NCBI GenBank assembly: GCA_050043005.1
Contig: JBHJIZ010000130.1
Location: forward strand, 10,572 to 74,571
DNA length: 64,000 nucleotides
Source of the DNA: Thermohalobaculum sp050043005
GTDB lineage: Bacteria; Pseudomonadota; Alphaproteobacteria; Rhodobacterales; Rhodobacteraceae
Direction of reading: 5' to 3'
Positions 51,674-60,771 of the stretch are shown piece by piece (the stretch's first letter is position 1; each line of letters begins with the position of its first letter). A program made the translations under genes and the position numbers. A model generated the notes under the pieces. It searched no databases. It had not been told where the DNA came from and saw only the letters and a list, made by a program, of their open reading frames with translations.

Positions 51674-52882
51674 ATGCCCGAGGCCGCTTACATCTACGAC
51701 GCCATCCGCACGCCGCGCTCCCGCGGCAAGGCCGACGGCACCTTGAACGAGGTCAAACCGATCAATCTGGTGACGACGCTGCTCGACGAGATGCAGGGGC
51801 GCCACGATCTGGACACGTCGCGGGTCGACGACGTGATGCTGGGCTGCGTGATGCCGCATATGGAGCAGGGATCGGTTCTGCCGAAGATCGCGCTGCAAAA
51901 GTCGGGCTGGGACGAAAGCGTGCCGGGTGCGCAGGTGAACCGCTTCTGTGCCTCGGGCCTCGATACATTCAACACCGCCGCCGCCAAGGTCGCCTCGGGT
52001 TGGGAGGATCTGGTCTGCGCGGGCGGGTTCGAATCGATGTCCCGCGTGCCGATGGGTTCGGACGGCGGACCGTTCGCCGAGGATCCAGAGACGAACTTCG
52101 CCACCGGCTGCGTGCCGCAGGGCAGCGGCGCCGATCTGATCGCCACGATCGAGGGTTGGAACCGCGATGACGTGGATGATGTCGCGGTACAGTCGCAGAA
52201 GAAGGCCGCTCACGCCCAGGCCCAGGGCTGGTTCGACCGCTCCGTCGTGCCCGTGAAAGATGAGAGCGGCCTGACGGTTCTGGAGAAAGACGATTTCATC
52301 AAGCCCGATACGGACATGCAGAAGCTCGGCGCGCTGCGGCCGAGTTTCGAGAAGATGGGTGCGTTCGGCTATGATGCCGTCGCGTTGGCGAAGTACGCCG
52401 AGGTCGAGCGGATCAACCACGTGCACACGCCGGGCAATTCGTCCGGGATTGTCGACGGCGCTTCGCTGATCATGGTTGGTAACGAACAGGTCGGGAAGGA
52501 CCTGGGGCTGGAGCCGCGGGCGCGGGTGCGTTCGATCGCGCTGACCGGAACCGAGCCGACGATCATGCTGACCGGGCCGGGACCGGCCGCGAAGAAGGCG
52601 TTGAAGAAAGCCGGACTGACGATCGATGACATCGACCTGGTCGAGATCAACGCGGCTTTTGCCTCGGTCGTTCTGCGCCTGCAGCGGGATCTGGGCGTGC
52701 CGGACGAGACACTGAACGTGGTCGGCGGTGCCATCGCGATGGGTCACCCGCTGGGGGCGACCGGCGGGTGCCTGGTGTCGACCATGGTTGACGAACTGGA
52801 GCGCCGCGATCTGAAACGCGCACTGATGTGCATGTGTGTTGGCGGCGGCATGGGCGTCGCCTCGATCATCGAGCGGGTCTGA
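51674..52882 (+). CDS. Acetyl-CoA acetyltransferase / 3-ketoacyl-CoA thiolase
   Basis: The ATG at 51674 has AGGAG 9 bp upstream, giving 402 residues; the frame to 51602 lacks a signal. Thiolase catalytic residues are Cys92 (NRFCASGLDT), the His in AMGHPLGATGG and Cys388 (CVGGGMGVASII). It is of the FadA/FadI type that cleaves 3-ketoacyl-CoA. The multifunctional FadJ/FadB-type gene starts 5 bp downstream, so the pair makes a two-subunit beta-oxidation complex. Confidence 0.94.
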   Translation: MPEAAYIYDAIRTPRSRGKADGTLNEVKPINLVTTLLDEMQGRHDLDTSRVDDVMLGCVMPHMEQGSVLPKIALQKSGWDESVPGAQVNRFCASGLDTFNTAAAKVASGWEDLVCAGGFESMSRVPMGSDGGPFAEDPETNFATGCVPQGSGADLIATIEGWNRDDVDDVAVQSQKKAAHAQAQGWFDRSVVPVKDESGLTVLEKDDFIKPDTDMQKLGALRPSFEKMGAFGYDAVALAKYAEVERINHVHTPGNSSGIVDGASLIMVGNEQVGKDLGLEPRARVRSIALTGTEPTIMLTGPGPAAKKALKKAGLTIDDIDLVEINAAFASVVLRLQRDLGVPDETLNVVGGAIAMGHPLGATGGCLVSTMVDELERRDLKRALMCMCVGGGMGVASIIERV

Positions 52883-52887
52883 GACCG

Positions 52888-55041
52888 ATGGGGACCGAGA
52901 CCGAGTATCATTGGGACAGCGACGCCGACGGTATTGTCACCATCACCTTCGATGCCTCGGGCCAATCCGCGAACACGATGAATGCGCGCTGGGGTCAGGC
53001 GATGGACGAGATCCTGGGACGCCTGATTGCCGAGGACGGATTGACGGGCGTGGTCCTGGCATCGGCCAAGAAAACCTTCTTCGCGGGCGGCGATCTGGAA
53101 GAGCTGTTGGCCGCAGAAGGCACGCCGGAGGAGATGTTCGCCTGGACCGAACGCGCCAAGTCGCATTACCGGGCACTCGAGAAGCTGCCGGTCCCCGTGG
53201 TCGGTGCGATCAATGGCGCCGCACTTGGGGGCGGTTACGAGATGGCACTGGCCTGCAATCATCGGATCATCATCGACGATCCCAAGGCGGTGACCGGCTT
53301 ACCGGAGGTCACACTTGGCCTCTTGCCAGGTGCCGGCGGCGTCGTACGCCTGCCCTGCGTGATCGGCCTGGAGAAAGCTCTGCCGATCCTGCTGGAAGGT
53401 AAACCTCAGAAGCCAGCACAAGCGTTGAAGCTTGGCATGGTCGACGAGATCGTGGCGTCGGGCGACGATTTGGTCGTGGCGGCCAAGGCATGGATCAAGA
53501 CCAATCCCGAGGCGCACACCCAGCCCTGGGATCAGAAAGGTTTCCGGTATCCGGGTGGCAGTGCGACGGCGCCGAACGTGCGTCAGACCGCAACCATGGC
53601 ACCGACCATGCTGTATCAGCGGACCCGCGGCCTGATGCCAGCGCCGGAGAAGATCCTGGACGTGGCCGTGAATTCGATGCGGATGGGCTTTGACTCAGCT
53701 CTGCGTGCGGAGACGCGGGCTTTCGTCAGCCTGTTGCTCGGATCGCACGCGAAAGCCGCGATCTCGACCTTTTTCTTCGGGATGCAGTCGATCAAATCGG
53801 GTCAGCATCGTCCGGCGGGCGATCGCTGGCGGGCAGGGTCATCCGCGATCCTCGGCGCAGGTATGATGGGTGCAGGCATTGCCTGGGCGCATGCATCCAA
53901 AGGATTGGCGACGACCCTTAAGGACACCGATCTCACCAGAGCGGAAAAAGGCAAGGCCTACTCCGCCGGGCTGGCCGACAAGGCAATCAGCCGCAAACGC
54001 GTGACGCCCGAGGGCAAGGATTCGCTGCTGGCGCAGATTGTGCCAACCGACGCGGAAACCATCGACAACGCTGATATCATCATCGAGGCGGTCTTTGAGG
54101 ATATCGACCTGAAGGAGAAGGTGATCGCCGAGACGTTCCCGAGGCTTGCGCCGGGCGGGATCTATGGTTCGAACACCTCGACCCTGCCGATCTCGATCCT
54201 CGCCGAAGCCTGCCCGGAGCCGGAGCGGTTCATCGGCCTGCACTTCTTCAGCCCAGTCGACAGGATGAGGATCGTCGAAATCATCCTGGGCGAAAAGACC
54301 AGCGATGACACGCTGCGCAAGGCTTACGACTACGTGCAACAGATAGGCTATACACCCATCGTCGTGAACGACCGGCGGGGGTTCTTCACCAGCCGCGTGT
54401 TCGGCACCTATTTGGACGAAGGCCATGCGCTGATGATTGACGGCATGGCGCCGGTCTCGATCGAGCGTGCCGCTTGGCTGGCTGGTATGCCGGTGGGCCC
54501 GTTCGCCGTGCACGACGAAGTCTCGATGGTGTTGTCCAAGAAGGTCCGCGAAACGCACGCGGCGCTGGATAATCGGCTAGGGATCGAGAACGGATTCCCG
54601 GCCGAGGGCAAACACGCCGAGGAAGTCGTCAATGCCATGGTCGAGATGGGGCGTGGCGGGCGCCACTACGGCGGCGGGCTCTACGACTATCACGCCGACG
54701 GATCAAAGACACTTTGGCCGGGGCTAGAGCGGTTCAAGCGTGGGAACGCCACGAGCTCGGTCGACGACGCCAAGGATCGGCTGCTGTATCGGCAGGCCAT
54801 CGAAGCACTGCGCTGCCTCGCCGAAGGGGTCCTGAGGACCGAGGTCGAAGGCAATATCGGCTCGATCCTGGCCATCGGCTTCCCGGCCTGGACCGGCGGC
54901 GCGCTGCAATTCTGCCGCTTCCATGGATTGGACACCTTCAAGGCGCGCGCCGACGCACTGGCCGAAACATACGGCGAACGGTTCCGCGTCACCGACGCAA
55001 TGATGGATGCGTTGAGGGGCACGGAAAAAGCCGCGGCCTGA
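52888..55041 (+). CDS. fadJ: Fatty-acid oxidation multifunctional protein (enoyl-CoA hydratase / 3-hydroxyacyl-CoA dehydrogenase)
   Basis: ATG at 52888, 717 residues. The N-terminal crotonase domain has the oxyanion-hole motif KKTFFAGGDLEELL, the motif NGAALGGGYEMALACN and the catalytic Glu in GLPEVTLGLLPGAGG. A central NAD-binding motif LGAGMMGAGIAW follows near residue 325. The 3HCDH part has SNTSTLPIS, the catalytic His in GLHFFSPVDRM, and a C-terminal 3HCDH repeat. It performs hydration and oxidation of enoyl-CoA, passing 3-ketoacyl-CoA to the adjacent thiolase. fadB and fadJ types cannot be fully separated by eye. Confidence 0.92.
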   Translation: MGTETEYHWDSDADGIVTITFDASGQSANTMNARWGQAMDEILGRLIAEDGLTGVVLASAKKTFFAGGDLEELLAAEGTPEEMFAWTERAKSHYRALEKLPVPVVGAINGAALGGGYEMALACNHRIIIDDPKAVTGLPEVTLGLLPGAGGVVRLPCVIGLEKALPILLEGKPQKPAQALKLGMVDEIVASGDDLVVAAKAWIKTNPEAHTQPWDQKGFRYPGGSATAPNVRQTATMAPTMLYQRTRGLMPAPEKILDVAVNSMRMGFDSALRAETRAFVSLLLGSHAKAAISTFFFGMQSIKSGQHRPAGDRWRAGSSAILGAGMMGAGIAWAHASKGLATTLKDTDLTRAEKGKAYSAGLADKAISRKRVTPEGKDSLLAQIVPTDAETIDNADIIIEAVFEDIDLKEKVIAETFPRLAPGGIYGSNTSTLPISILAEACPEPERFIGLHFFSPVDRMRIVEIILGEKTSDDTLRKAYDYVQQIGYTPIVVNDRRGFFTSRVFGTYLDEGHALMIDGMAPVSIERAAWLAGMPVGPFAVHDEVSMVLSKKVRETHAALDNRLGIENGFPAEGKHAEEVVNAMVEMGRGGRHYGGGLYDYHADGSKTLWPGLERFKRGNATSSVDDAKDRLLYRQAIEALRCLAEGVLRTEVEGNIGSILAIGFPAWTGGALQFCRFHGLDTFKARADALAETYGERFRVTDAMMDALRGTEKAAA

Positions 55042-55102
55042 TCCTCGGTCAGGCTGCGTCCGGACCCGCTCCGCGCCCTTGGCTGACAACTACTGATGGC
55101 GA

Positions 55103-55546
55103 TCAGTTGAGCTGGATTACCACCGCCACGGGCTTTTCATCGCGCAGGACCGGCGTGTCGTGCTGTTCGACCGCGCCGTTGCCGAACTCGAAGACCTTGG
55201 CGACGCCCGTATCAAGATGGAGCATGGCCATGACGCGGTCACCCGGGGCGACAGCCTTGCTGAGCGGGACCTGGACCGACCTGCTGGGACCAGCCGGCAC
55301 ATAGACATGCCCGATCGAGGCGGGAACCACCGGCGCATCGCCATTCATCTCGTGGACCACCAGCCACCCCGTGCTGGGCATACCAATACTGTCGACGGTG
55401 ATGCTCGTTCCCGCAGCTTGCGCCGACGCGGCAATGGTACCCTTCTCGTACGATGCTGCGGTCGATTGCGGCGTCTGATAGCAACCAGCCACGGCAAGTG
55501 CGGTGCAAATACAGCCCGTCATGACCGAAATCTTGCGCATGTTCAT
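55103..55546 (-). CDS. Lipoprotein with DUF7282-like beta domain
   Basis: ATG at 55546 with GGGAGGG upstream; 147 residues. Lipobox ALAVAGC (Cys22). The mature part reads SITVDSIGMPSTGWLVVHEM, ASIGHVYVPAGPSRSVQVPL and GDRVMAMLHLDTG, a pattern I associate with DUF7282-type Ig-like domains, in which two copies of 'V..V.MP..G' bracket the fold. Function unknown. It lies 65 bp downstream of a histidine kinase gene on the same strand. Confidence 0.65.
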   Translation of the reverse strand: MNMRKISVMTGCICTALAVAGCYQTPQSTAASYEKGTIAASAQAAGTSITVDSIGMPSTGWLVVHEMNGDAPVVPASIGHVYVPAGPSRSVQVPLSKAVAPGDRVMAMLHLDTGVAKVFEFGNGAVEQHDTPVLRDEKPVAVVIQLN

Positions 55547-55611
55547 GAAATCGCCCTCCCGATTATCAAGATTTCCCTCGGGGCCAAGTCTCCCAAGAAT
55601 CGGAGACATCT

Positions 55612-57276
55612 TCAACTGGCCGGTGGAGGATCCGCGGCGGCCAGCGTCAGCCGGATCAGGAACGACGTTCCCTTCTGCGGCTCGGAGCTTACCTGAATTG
55701 TCCCGCCCATGGCGTCCACAAGGTTGCGTGTGATCGCGAGGCCCAGTCCGGCTCCGCCATGTCTTCGGGTGATCGTTCCATCAACCTGAAAGAAGCGGTC
55801 AAAGACCTGCTCCAGCCGGTCTGGCGCGATTCCGACACCGGTATCCGTCACCGAAATTGAGATTGTGATCCCCTCGGGCCCGTCCATGTGATCGAGGCCA
55901 ATCTCGATCTGCCCGGCATCGGTGAACTTCACCGAGTTCGTCAGAAGGTTGAGAAGTATCTGCTTGATCCGAACCATATCGCCCGAAAGGGCCGGAACGA
56001 CTGAGGCATCGTCCAAACAGATCAGTTCCAAGCCCTTTTCTTCCGCGCTTGGCCCGATCAACGCCACGCATTCACGGATGACGTCCGATATCTCAAACCG
56101 GTCCTGCACGACCTGAAACGTTTCGGCATCGATCCGGCTGAGGTCCAGGATATCGTCGATCAGCCGCATCAGGACGTGGCCGGAGTTACCGATAACATCG
56201 ACCAGTTCGCGTTGACCGTCCGACAGATCCGATTTGTCCAGAAGTGCGGCAACGCCAAGGATTCCGTTCAGCGGCGTGCGCATTTCGTGGCTCATCCGCG
56301 CGACGAACTCGGACTTCGAACGGGCCGAATCCTCGGCTTCGCTGCGAGCCCTCATCAACTGCTGCTCGCGTTTCAGCTGATCGGTCATATCGCGCGTGGT
56401 CATCACGCAACCGCCACCGGGCAGGTTGGTCTTGTTGATGTTAAGGGTGCGGCCATTGCTCAGATGCCGCCGCGCCGACGTCGCGCTGGGATCGAAGGCG
56501 AAGTCGCGGCGCAGCTTAAGTTCGGCGGCGCGTTTCTGATGGGACATGTATTTGAGATCGCCAATGTTTTCGACGAAACTGTCGTATTCCATGCCCCAGT
56601 AAACGTGGTTGGGGTCGATATTGTAGAGTTCCAGGAACTGGTCGTTGAACATTGCGAAGCGGCCTTCGGGGTCAATAAGCGCCAGGCCGTCGCTCATGTT
56701 CTCCAGCAGGCTGGTCATGTAGATCCGCTGGCGCTCGATCTCCTCCTCGCTTCGGACGGCACTGGTAACGTCGACGTGAACCGCAACCACCTCGTTCGCC
56801 AGGGTCATCGACCGGTAGATCTCGATGATCCGCCCCGTCTCGAGGAATCTGCGTTCGAACCGGCTTTCGTCGGTACCCCAGGTCCGCATACGGCGGGCGA
56901 CGAATTCTTCGACAGTTTGCCCGCCCATCGGCCCGAGCAGCCCCTCGACCGTGAGATGCCGAAGCGCTGCCTCCAGATGATCACCCGGCGCGACATCAGC
57001 CTCGGTAATGCCAAGCTGTTGATAGTACATCGGATTTGCGTAGAGGATCCGCAGATCGTTGCCGACAACGAGCACGCCGTCCCTGAGCGTGTCCAGGATG
57101 CCGCCGACGAAGCCATCAGCACTCGGCCGCGCTTCTGAGTCCGCGCGTCGTTCACCGAAGAGCGGTTTCACGTCGGCACGATGCAAGGGCAATGGCCTCT
57201 CCCGTTCAACGCAAAAAACCCCACCCTCGTTGTTCGTGAACAGCTTACTGTTGGCACGGCGCCTTTGCAAATCCAC
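55612..57276 (-). CDS. PAS-domain sensor histidine kinase
   Basis: The GTG at 57276 gives 554 residues; the start is uncertain because no Met occurs early and alternative TTG/GTG codons exist near 57190. Two PAS domains lie at about residues 53-175 and 190-300 (DGVLVVGNDLRILYANPMYY; DGLALIDPEGRFAMFNDQFL). The HisKA motif is VARMSHEMRTPLNGILG, with N-box LLNLLTNSVKFT, G1 DTGVGIAPDRLEQ and G2 GGAGLGLAITRNLV. No membrane helix or receiver domain is present, so it is a cytoplasmic kinase with a separately encoded response regulator, not in this window. Confidence 0.88.
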   Translation of the reverse strand: MDLQRRRANSKLFTNNEGGVFCVERERPLPLHRADVKPLFGERRADSEARPSADGFVGGILDTLRDGVLVVGNDLRILYANPMYYQQLGITEADVAPGDHLEAALRHLTVEGLLGPMGGQTVEEFVARRMRTWGTDESRFERRFLETGRIIEIYRSMTLANEVVAVHVDVTSAVRSEEEIERQRIYMTSLLENMSDGLALIDPEGRFAMFNDQFLELYNIDPNHVYWGMEYDSFVENIGDLKYMSHQKRAAELKLRRDFAFDPSATSARRHLSNGRTLNINKTNLPGGGCVMTTRDMTDQLKREQQLMRARSEAEDSARSKSEFVARMSHEMRTPLNGILGVAALLDKSDLSDGQRELVDVIGNSGHVLMRLIDDILDLSRIDAETFQVVQDRFEISDVIRECVALIGPSAEEKGLELICLDDASVVPALSGDMVRIKQILLNLLTNSVKFTDAGQIEIGLDHMDGPEGITISISVTDTGVGIAPDRLEQVFDRFFQVDGTITRRHGGAGLGLAITRNLVDAMGGTIQVSSEPQKGTSFLIRLTLAAADPPPAS

Positions 57277-57406
57277 CTGACGCTACCTGACTTGCCGTTT
57301 AGAAACGATAAACACATCGGACGTTCGGTCGTGCACCGCTTGCCAAGCAAGGTCCGATCGCGCAAAACGCGCCCCGACAATAAGATACGGTTCGAGGGAG
57401 CGACCC

Positions 57407-58513
57407 ATGCCTGCAATGAAGCTGCTGATCCTGCCCGGTGATGGTATCGGTCCCGAGGTGATGGCCGAAGTTCGCAAGGTCATCGACAGGTACGGCGACA
57501 ACCGGGGTCTGGACTTTTCCGTCGAGGAAGATCTGGTCGGCGGTGCCGCCTATGACGCGCTTGGGGCGCCGCTGTCGGACGAGACGATGGCCAAGGCTCA
57601 ATCGGTCGATGCGGGACTTCTGGGCGCTGTCGGCGGCCCGGCCTATGACAACCTGGACTTCTCGTTGAAGCCCGAGCGTGGGTTGTTGCGGCTTCGCAAA
57701 GAGATGGACCTGTACGCCAACCTCCGACCGGCGCAGTGTTTCGATGCGCTGGCGGATTACTCGTCCCTCAAAAAGGACATCGTCGCCGGGCTCGACATCA
57801 TGATTGTCCGCGAGCTGACCAGCGGCATGTATTTCGGAGAGCCGCGCGGGATCCACACCGAGGGCAACGAACGCGTCGGCATCAACACACACCGTTATAC
57901 GACCTCCGAGATCCGCCGCGTCGGACGCTCGGCCTTCGAACTGGCGATGAAACGCGGCAAGCGCGTCTGCTCGATGGAGAAAGCCAACGTGATGGAGGCC
58001 GGGATCCTCTGGCGCGAAGAAATCGAAGTGATTGCAAAGGATTACCCCGAGATCGAGCTGAGCCACATGTACGCCGACAACGGCGCCATGCAGCTGGTTC
58101 GGAACCCCAAACAGTTCGATGTGATCGTCACCGACAACCTGTTTGGCGATATATTGTCGGACTGCGCGGCGATGCTGACCGGGTCGCTGGGGATGTTGCC
58201 CTCGGCCTCGTTAGGTGCACCGATGGAGAACGGCCGCCCCAAGGCGCTTTACGAACCGGTGCATGGCTCGGCCCCCGATATCGCCGGTCAGGGCAAGGCC
58301 AACCCGTGCGCCTGCCTGCTGAGCTTTGCGATGGCGCTGCGCTATTCGTTCGATCTGGGCGCCGAGGCCGACATGCTGGAGGCCGCCGTCAATGAGGTGC
58401 TGGATCAGGGCGTGCGTACCGCCGACCTGGCGCAGTCCGAAGGCGCGACGCCTGTTTCGACGGCCGAGATGGGCGATGCGGTGTTGGCGGCGATGGACTC
58501 TAACGACTGGTGA
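57407..58513 (+). CDS. leuB: 3-isopropylmalate dehydrogenase family enzyme
   Basis: The 368-residue protein has GGGAG 6 bp before the ATG. IPMDH motifs are LLILPGDGIGPEVMAEV, GAVGGPAYD, YANLRPAQCFDAL, VRELTSGMYFGEPRG, the metal-binding Asp residues in VTDNLFGDILSDCAAML and EPVHGSAPDIAGQGKANP. It converts 3-isopropylmalate to 2-oxoisocaproate (leucine synthesis). leuC and leuD are not adjacent. Its stop codon touches the palindromic operator of a toxin-antitoxin pair. Confidence 0.94.
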   Translation: MPAMKLLILPGDGIGPEVMAEVRKVIDRYGDNRGLDFSVEEDLVGGAAYDALGAPLSDETMAKAQSVDAGLLGAVGGPAYDNLDFSLKPERGLLRLRKEMDLYANLRPAQCFDALADYSSLKKDIVAGLDIMIVRELTSGMYFGEPRGIHTEGNERVGINTHRYTTSEIRRVGRSAFELAMKRGKRVCSMEKANVMEAGILWREEIEVIAKDYPEIELSHMYADNGAMQLVRNPKQFDVIVTDNLFGDILSDCAAMLTGSLGMLPSASLGAPMENGRPKALYEPVHGSAPDIAGQGKANPCACLLSFAMALRYSFDLGAEADMLEAAVNEVLDQGVRTADLAQSEGATPVSTAEMGDAVLAAMDSNDW

Positions 58514-58531
58514 CTCGAGTCACGAGTCGTG
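58512..58531. promoter_or_regulatory. Palindromic operator of higBA
   Basis: GACTCGAGTC (58512-58521) and CACGAGTCGTG (58521-58531) are two adjoining palindromes sharing a CGAGTC core. They lie 12 bp before the higB start and overlap the leuB stop. Antitoxins of the HigA type bind such dyads to repress their own operon; binding here is inferred. Confidence 0.55.
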
Positions 58532-58543
58532 ATACCGAGTTAA

Positions 58544-58834
58544 ATGCTAAGACGCTCAGTCATCAAGCATAAAGGGTTGCGACGTTTTGCGTTCGGAGAT
58601 GACCGCAGCGGCATCAACCCTCAGTGGGCTGAAAGAGTAGAGGAGATCTTGGCAGCACTGGACGCAGCGGTAGATCCAATGGAACTGGATTTGCCTCATT
58701 TTCGTTTGCATCGCCTTAAGGGCTATCGTGCTGGTAGCTATTCGTTGAAGGTCACAAAGAACTATCGGATTACATTCAGATGGGAAGCAGGACAGCCAGT
58801 GGACGTCGATTTGGAGGACTATCATGGCTCATGA
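58544..58834 (+). CDS. higB: HigB/RelE-type toxin
   Basis: This 96-residue protein has the HigB plasmid-maintenance toxin pattern: IKHKGLRRFAFGDDRSGINP at the start, a helix EEILAALDAAVDP, FRLHRLKGYRAGSYSLKVTK, NYRITFRWE and a DYHGS end. Such toxins are ribosome-dependent mRNA endonucleases. The gene is less GC-rich than leuB upstream, pointing to horizontal transfer. It precedes and overlaps the antitoxin gene by 11 bp, the reversed order typical of hig loci. Confidence 0.92.
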   Translation: MLRRSVIKHKGLRRFAFGDDRSGINPQWAERVEEILAALDAAVDPMELDLPHFRLHRLKGYRAGSYSLKVTKNYRITFRWEAGQPVDVDLEDYHGS

Positions 58835-59138
58835 CAATGAAAGGCTTTCGTTCCCGCCGCCACATCCGGGCCGCTATGTGCGTGGCATAAAGGAAGAGTT
58901 AGACATGACGGTCGAGGAGTTGGCTACGCACTTGGGAGTCAAGCGAGCTGCTCTCTCGGACTTGATAAACGGAAAAAGTGGAGTTTCGACTGAGATGGCA
59001 ATCCGTCTTGGACAGGCGTTCAAGAATGGTGCCAGATTTTGGATGACGCTTCAGTCGCAATACGAGATTTGGCACACAGAGCGTGAGAAACAAATAGATG
59101 TCAAACCGTTGCACTGGAGCAATGGCGAGCCAGCCTAA
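58824..59138 (+). CDS. higA: HigA-type XRE-family antitoxin
   Basis: The 104-residue protein has an N-terminal PPPHPGRYVRGIKEELDMTV typical of HigA and an HTH at residues 29-60 (EELATHLGVKRAALSDLING). The next helix, AIRLGQAFKNGARFWMTLQS, is diagnostic of the HigA/VapI group. It neutralises HigB and represses the operon. It lies convergent to trmL, with 15 bp between. Confidence 0.93.
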   Translation: MAHDNERLSFPPPHPGRYVRGIKEELDMTVEELATHLGVKRAALSDLINGKSGVSTEMAIRLGQAFKNGARFWMTLQSQYEIWHTEREKQIDVKPLHWSNGEPA

Positions 59139-59153
59139 CGGATACATTGGCTT

Positions 59154-59624
59154 TCATCGCAGTTGACGAACGGCTTCTGCGACTGCCATGCCAGCGGCAA
59201 CGGCAATGTTGAGTGACCGGGTTCCCGGTGCCATCGGAATCAGCAGACGCGCGTCGGACTTGGCGTGGATGTCTTCGGGCAGCCCGGCACTCTCTCGCCC
59301 CATCAGAATCGTATCGCCGGGCTGGAACGCGAAGTCCCACAGAACCTCTGCCCCGTGGGTTGTCATTGCGACCAATCGGCCAGGCGGGCGGTCTTTACTA
59401 AACCGCTCCCACGATATGTGATCGGTAACATCCGCCTTGTCGCCGTAATCCATGACCTGACGCCGGACTGCCCGCAGCGAGAACGCAAATCCGCACGGTC
59501 CGATGACGTCGACGGGCACCGACATGCAGGCACCCAGGCGGATGATCGCGCCGACGTTCGGCGCAATGTCGGGCTGGAAGAGTGCCAGCCGTATCCGCGC
59601 GATTTTGGCCGATGATTCATCCAT
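59154..59624 (-). CDS. trmL: tRNA (cytidine(34)-2'-O)-methyltransferase
   Basis: ATG at 59624 gives 156 residues, the usual TrmL length; the frame to 59672 adds an unlikely leader. SPOUT-family motifs are FQPDIAPNVGAIIRLGACMS, MGRESAGLPEDIH and IPMAPGTRSLNIAVAAGMAV, forming the knotted AdoMet site. It 2'-O-methylates the wobble base of tRNA-Leu isoacceptors. It is divergent from the next gene, with 46 bp between. Confidence 0.93.
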   Translation of the reverse strand: MDESSAKIARIRLALFQPDIAPNVGAIIRLGACMSVPVDVIGPCGFAFSLRAVRRQVMDYGDKADVTDHISWERFSKDRPPGRLVAMTTHGAEVLWDFAFQPGDTILMGRESAGLPEDIHAKSDARLLIPMAPGTRSLNIAVAAGMAVAEAVRQLR

Positions 59625-59670
59625 CTGTAACCATGTTCTGTGTTCTCTGGCCGAAAAGCAGGAGGCGGCC

Positions 59671-60021
59671 ATGAACCTCTACCATGTGATGATCGATCTC
59701 AAGGATGACGCCAAAGCGTTGGCCTTCGCCCATGCGTTGGACCGGTGGCTGGGATATCTGGAGCAGGAAGGCAAGATCGGCGCATGGCGCCTGTTGCGGC
59801 GCAAGCTGAACCTGGCCTCGGACGATGCGCGTGACTTCCTGCTGGAGATCGAGGTGGACCGGCTCAACCAACTGGATGAGGCGTTCCAGCATGTCTCCCA
59901 GCATTCGGACGAGGTCGAAGAGCTCTACTACCCGGTTCATGCCATGATCGCGAAGGCGAGCTATGCGCTGTACCGGCCGTTTCCGGATGATGGACGGGCA
60001 GAGCGCGTCGCCATCCTGTGA
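59671..60021 (+). CDS. DUF6614-like small protein
   Basis: ATG at 59671 has AGGAGG 6 bp upstream, giving 116 residues. The pattern is a ferredoxin-like alpha-beta protein (MNLYHVMIDLKDDAKALAFA, GAWRLLRRKLNLASDDARDF, LEIEVDRLNQLDEAFQHVS). I associate it with a small alphaproteobacterial family numbered DUF6614; the family name is from memory. Function unknown. Confidence 0.65.
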   Translation: MNLYHVMIDLKDDAKALAFAHALDRWLGYLEQEGKIGAWRLLRRKLNLASDDARDFLLEIEVDRLNQLDEAFQHVSQHSDEVEELYYPVHAMIAKASYALYRPFPDDGRAERVAIL

Positions 60022-60215
60022 CACGCGTTGTCACCGGGTAGAAAGCCCGACGGCAAAGGCGCTTTGACGCATTCGATGCGGCGCGTTGTCCGCTGGCAGC
60101 GATGTTCATCATGCTCTAACTCCCTGCGGTGATACCGAAGTGCGCGCGGACAACCGTGCGCCGCCGATTTCAAGGCACCCGGCAACGGGGTCGGGTGTAG
60201 CCAAGGGAGAGACAC

Positions 60216-60761
60216 GTGTCTGGAGAAGGTGACCGCCGCGATTTTCTCTACGTAGCGACTGGGGCCGCAGGCGTCGTCGCGACCGGTGCCGCCGTATGGC
60301 CGCTTGTGGATCAGATGAATCCGTCACGCGACGTGCTCGCGCTGGCCTCGATCGAGGTTCCGGTCGGTGATCTGGAACCGGGTTCCCAGATTACGGTGAA
60401 ATGGCGCGGAAAGCCGGTCTTCATCCGCCGTCGCACAGCCGAAGAGATCGCCGAATCGCGGGACGTCGCGTTGGCTGAGCTTCCGGATCAGAGTGCGCGC
60501 AACGCGAACGAGCCCGATGCCGATGCCGGAGATCAGAACCGCGCGCTCGACTCCGACGGTGAGTGGCTGGTCATGATGGGCGTCTGCACGCAGCTGGGCT
60601 GTGTGCCGCTATCTGACGCAGGCGATTTCGGTGGATGGTTCTGTCCGTGCCACGGGTCGCACTATGATCTGTCCGGGCGCATCCGCCGAGGACCTGCGCC
60701 TGAAAACCTTCCAGTCCCGACGGCATCCTTCGTCGGAGACGACGTAATCAAGCTGGGATAA
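60216..60761 (+). CDS. petA: Ubiquinol-cytochrome c reductase Rieske iron-sulfur subunit
   Basis: GTG at 60216, AGGGAGA upstream; 181 residues. A Tat-type N-terminal anchor is visible (DRRDFLYVATGAAGVVATGA). The Rieske cluster motifs are CTQLGCVPL and CPCHGSHYD, with ligands Cys-His and Cys-His plus the stabilising disulfide. This is the first gene of petABC, the cytochrome bc1 complex of the inner membrane that passes electrons from quinol to cytochrome c. Confidence 0.97.
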   Translation: MSGEGDRRDFLYVATGAAGVVATGAAVWPLVDQMNPSRDVLALASIEVPVGDLEPGSQITVKWRGKPVFIRRRTAEEIAESRDVALAELPDQSARNANEPDADAGDQNRALDSDGEWLVMMGVCTQLGCVPLSDAGDFGGWFCPCHGSHYDLSGRIRRGPAPENLPVPTASFVGDDVIKLG

Positions 60762-60771
60762 GGACAAAGCA

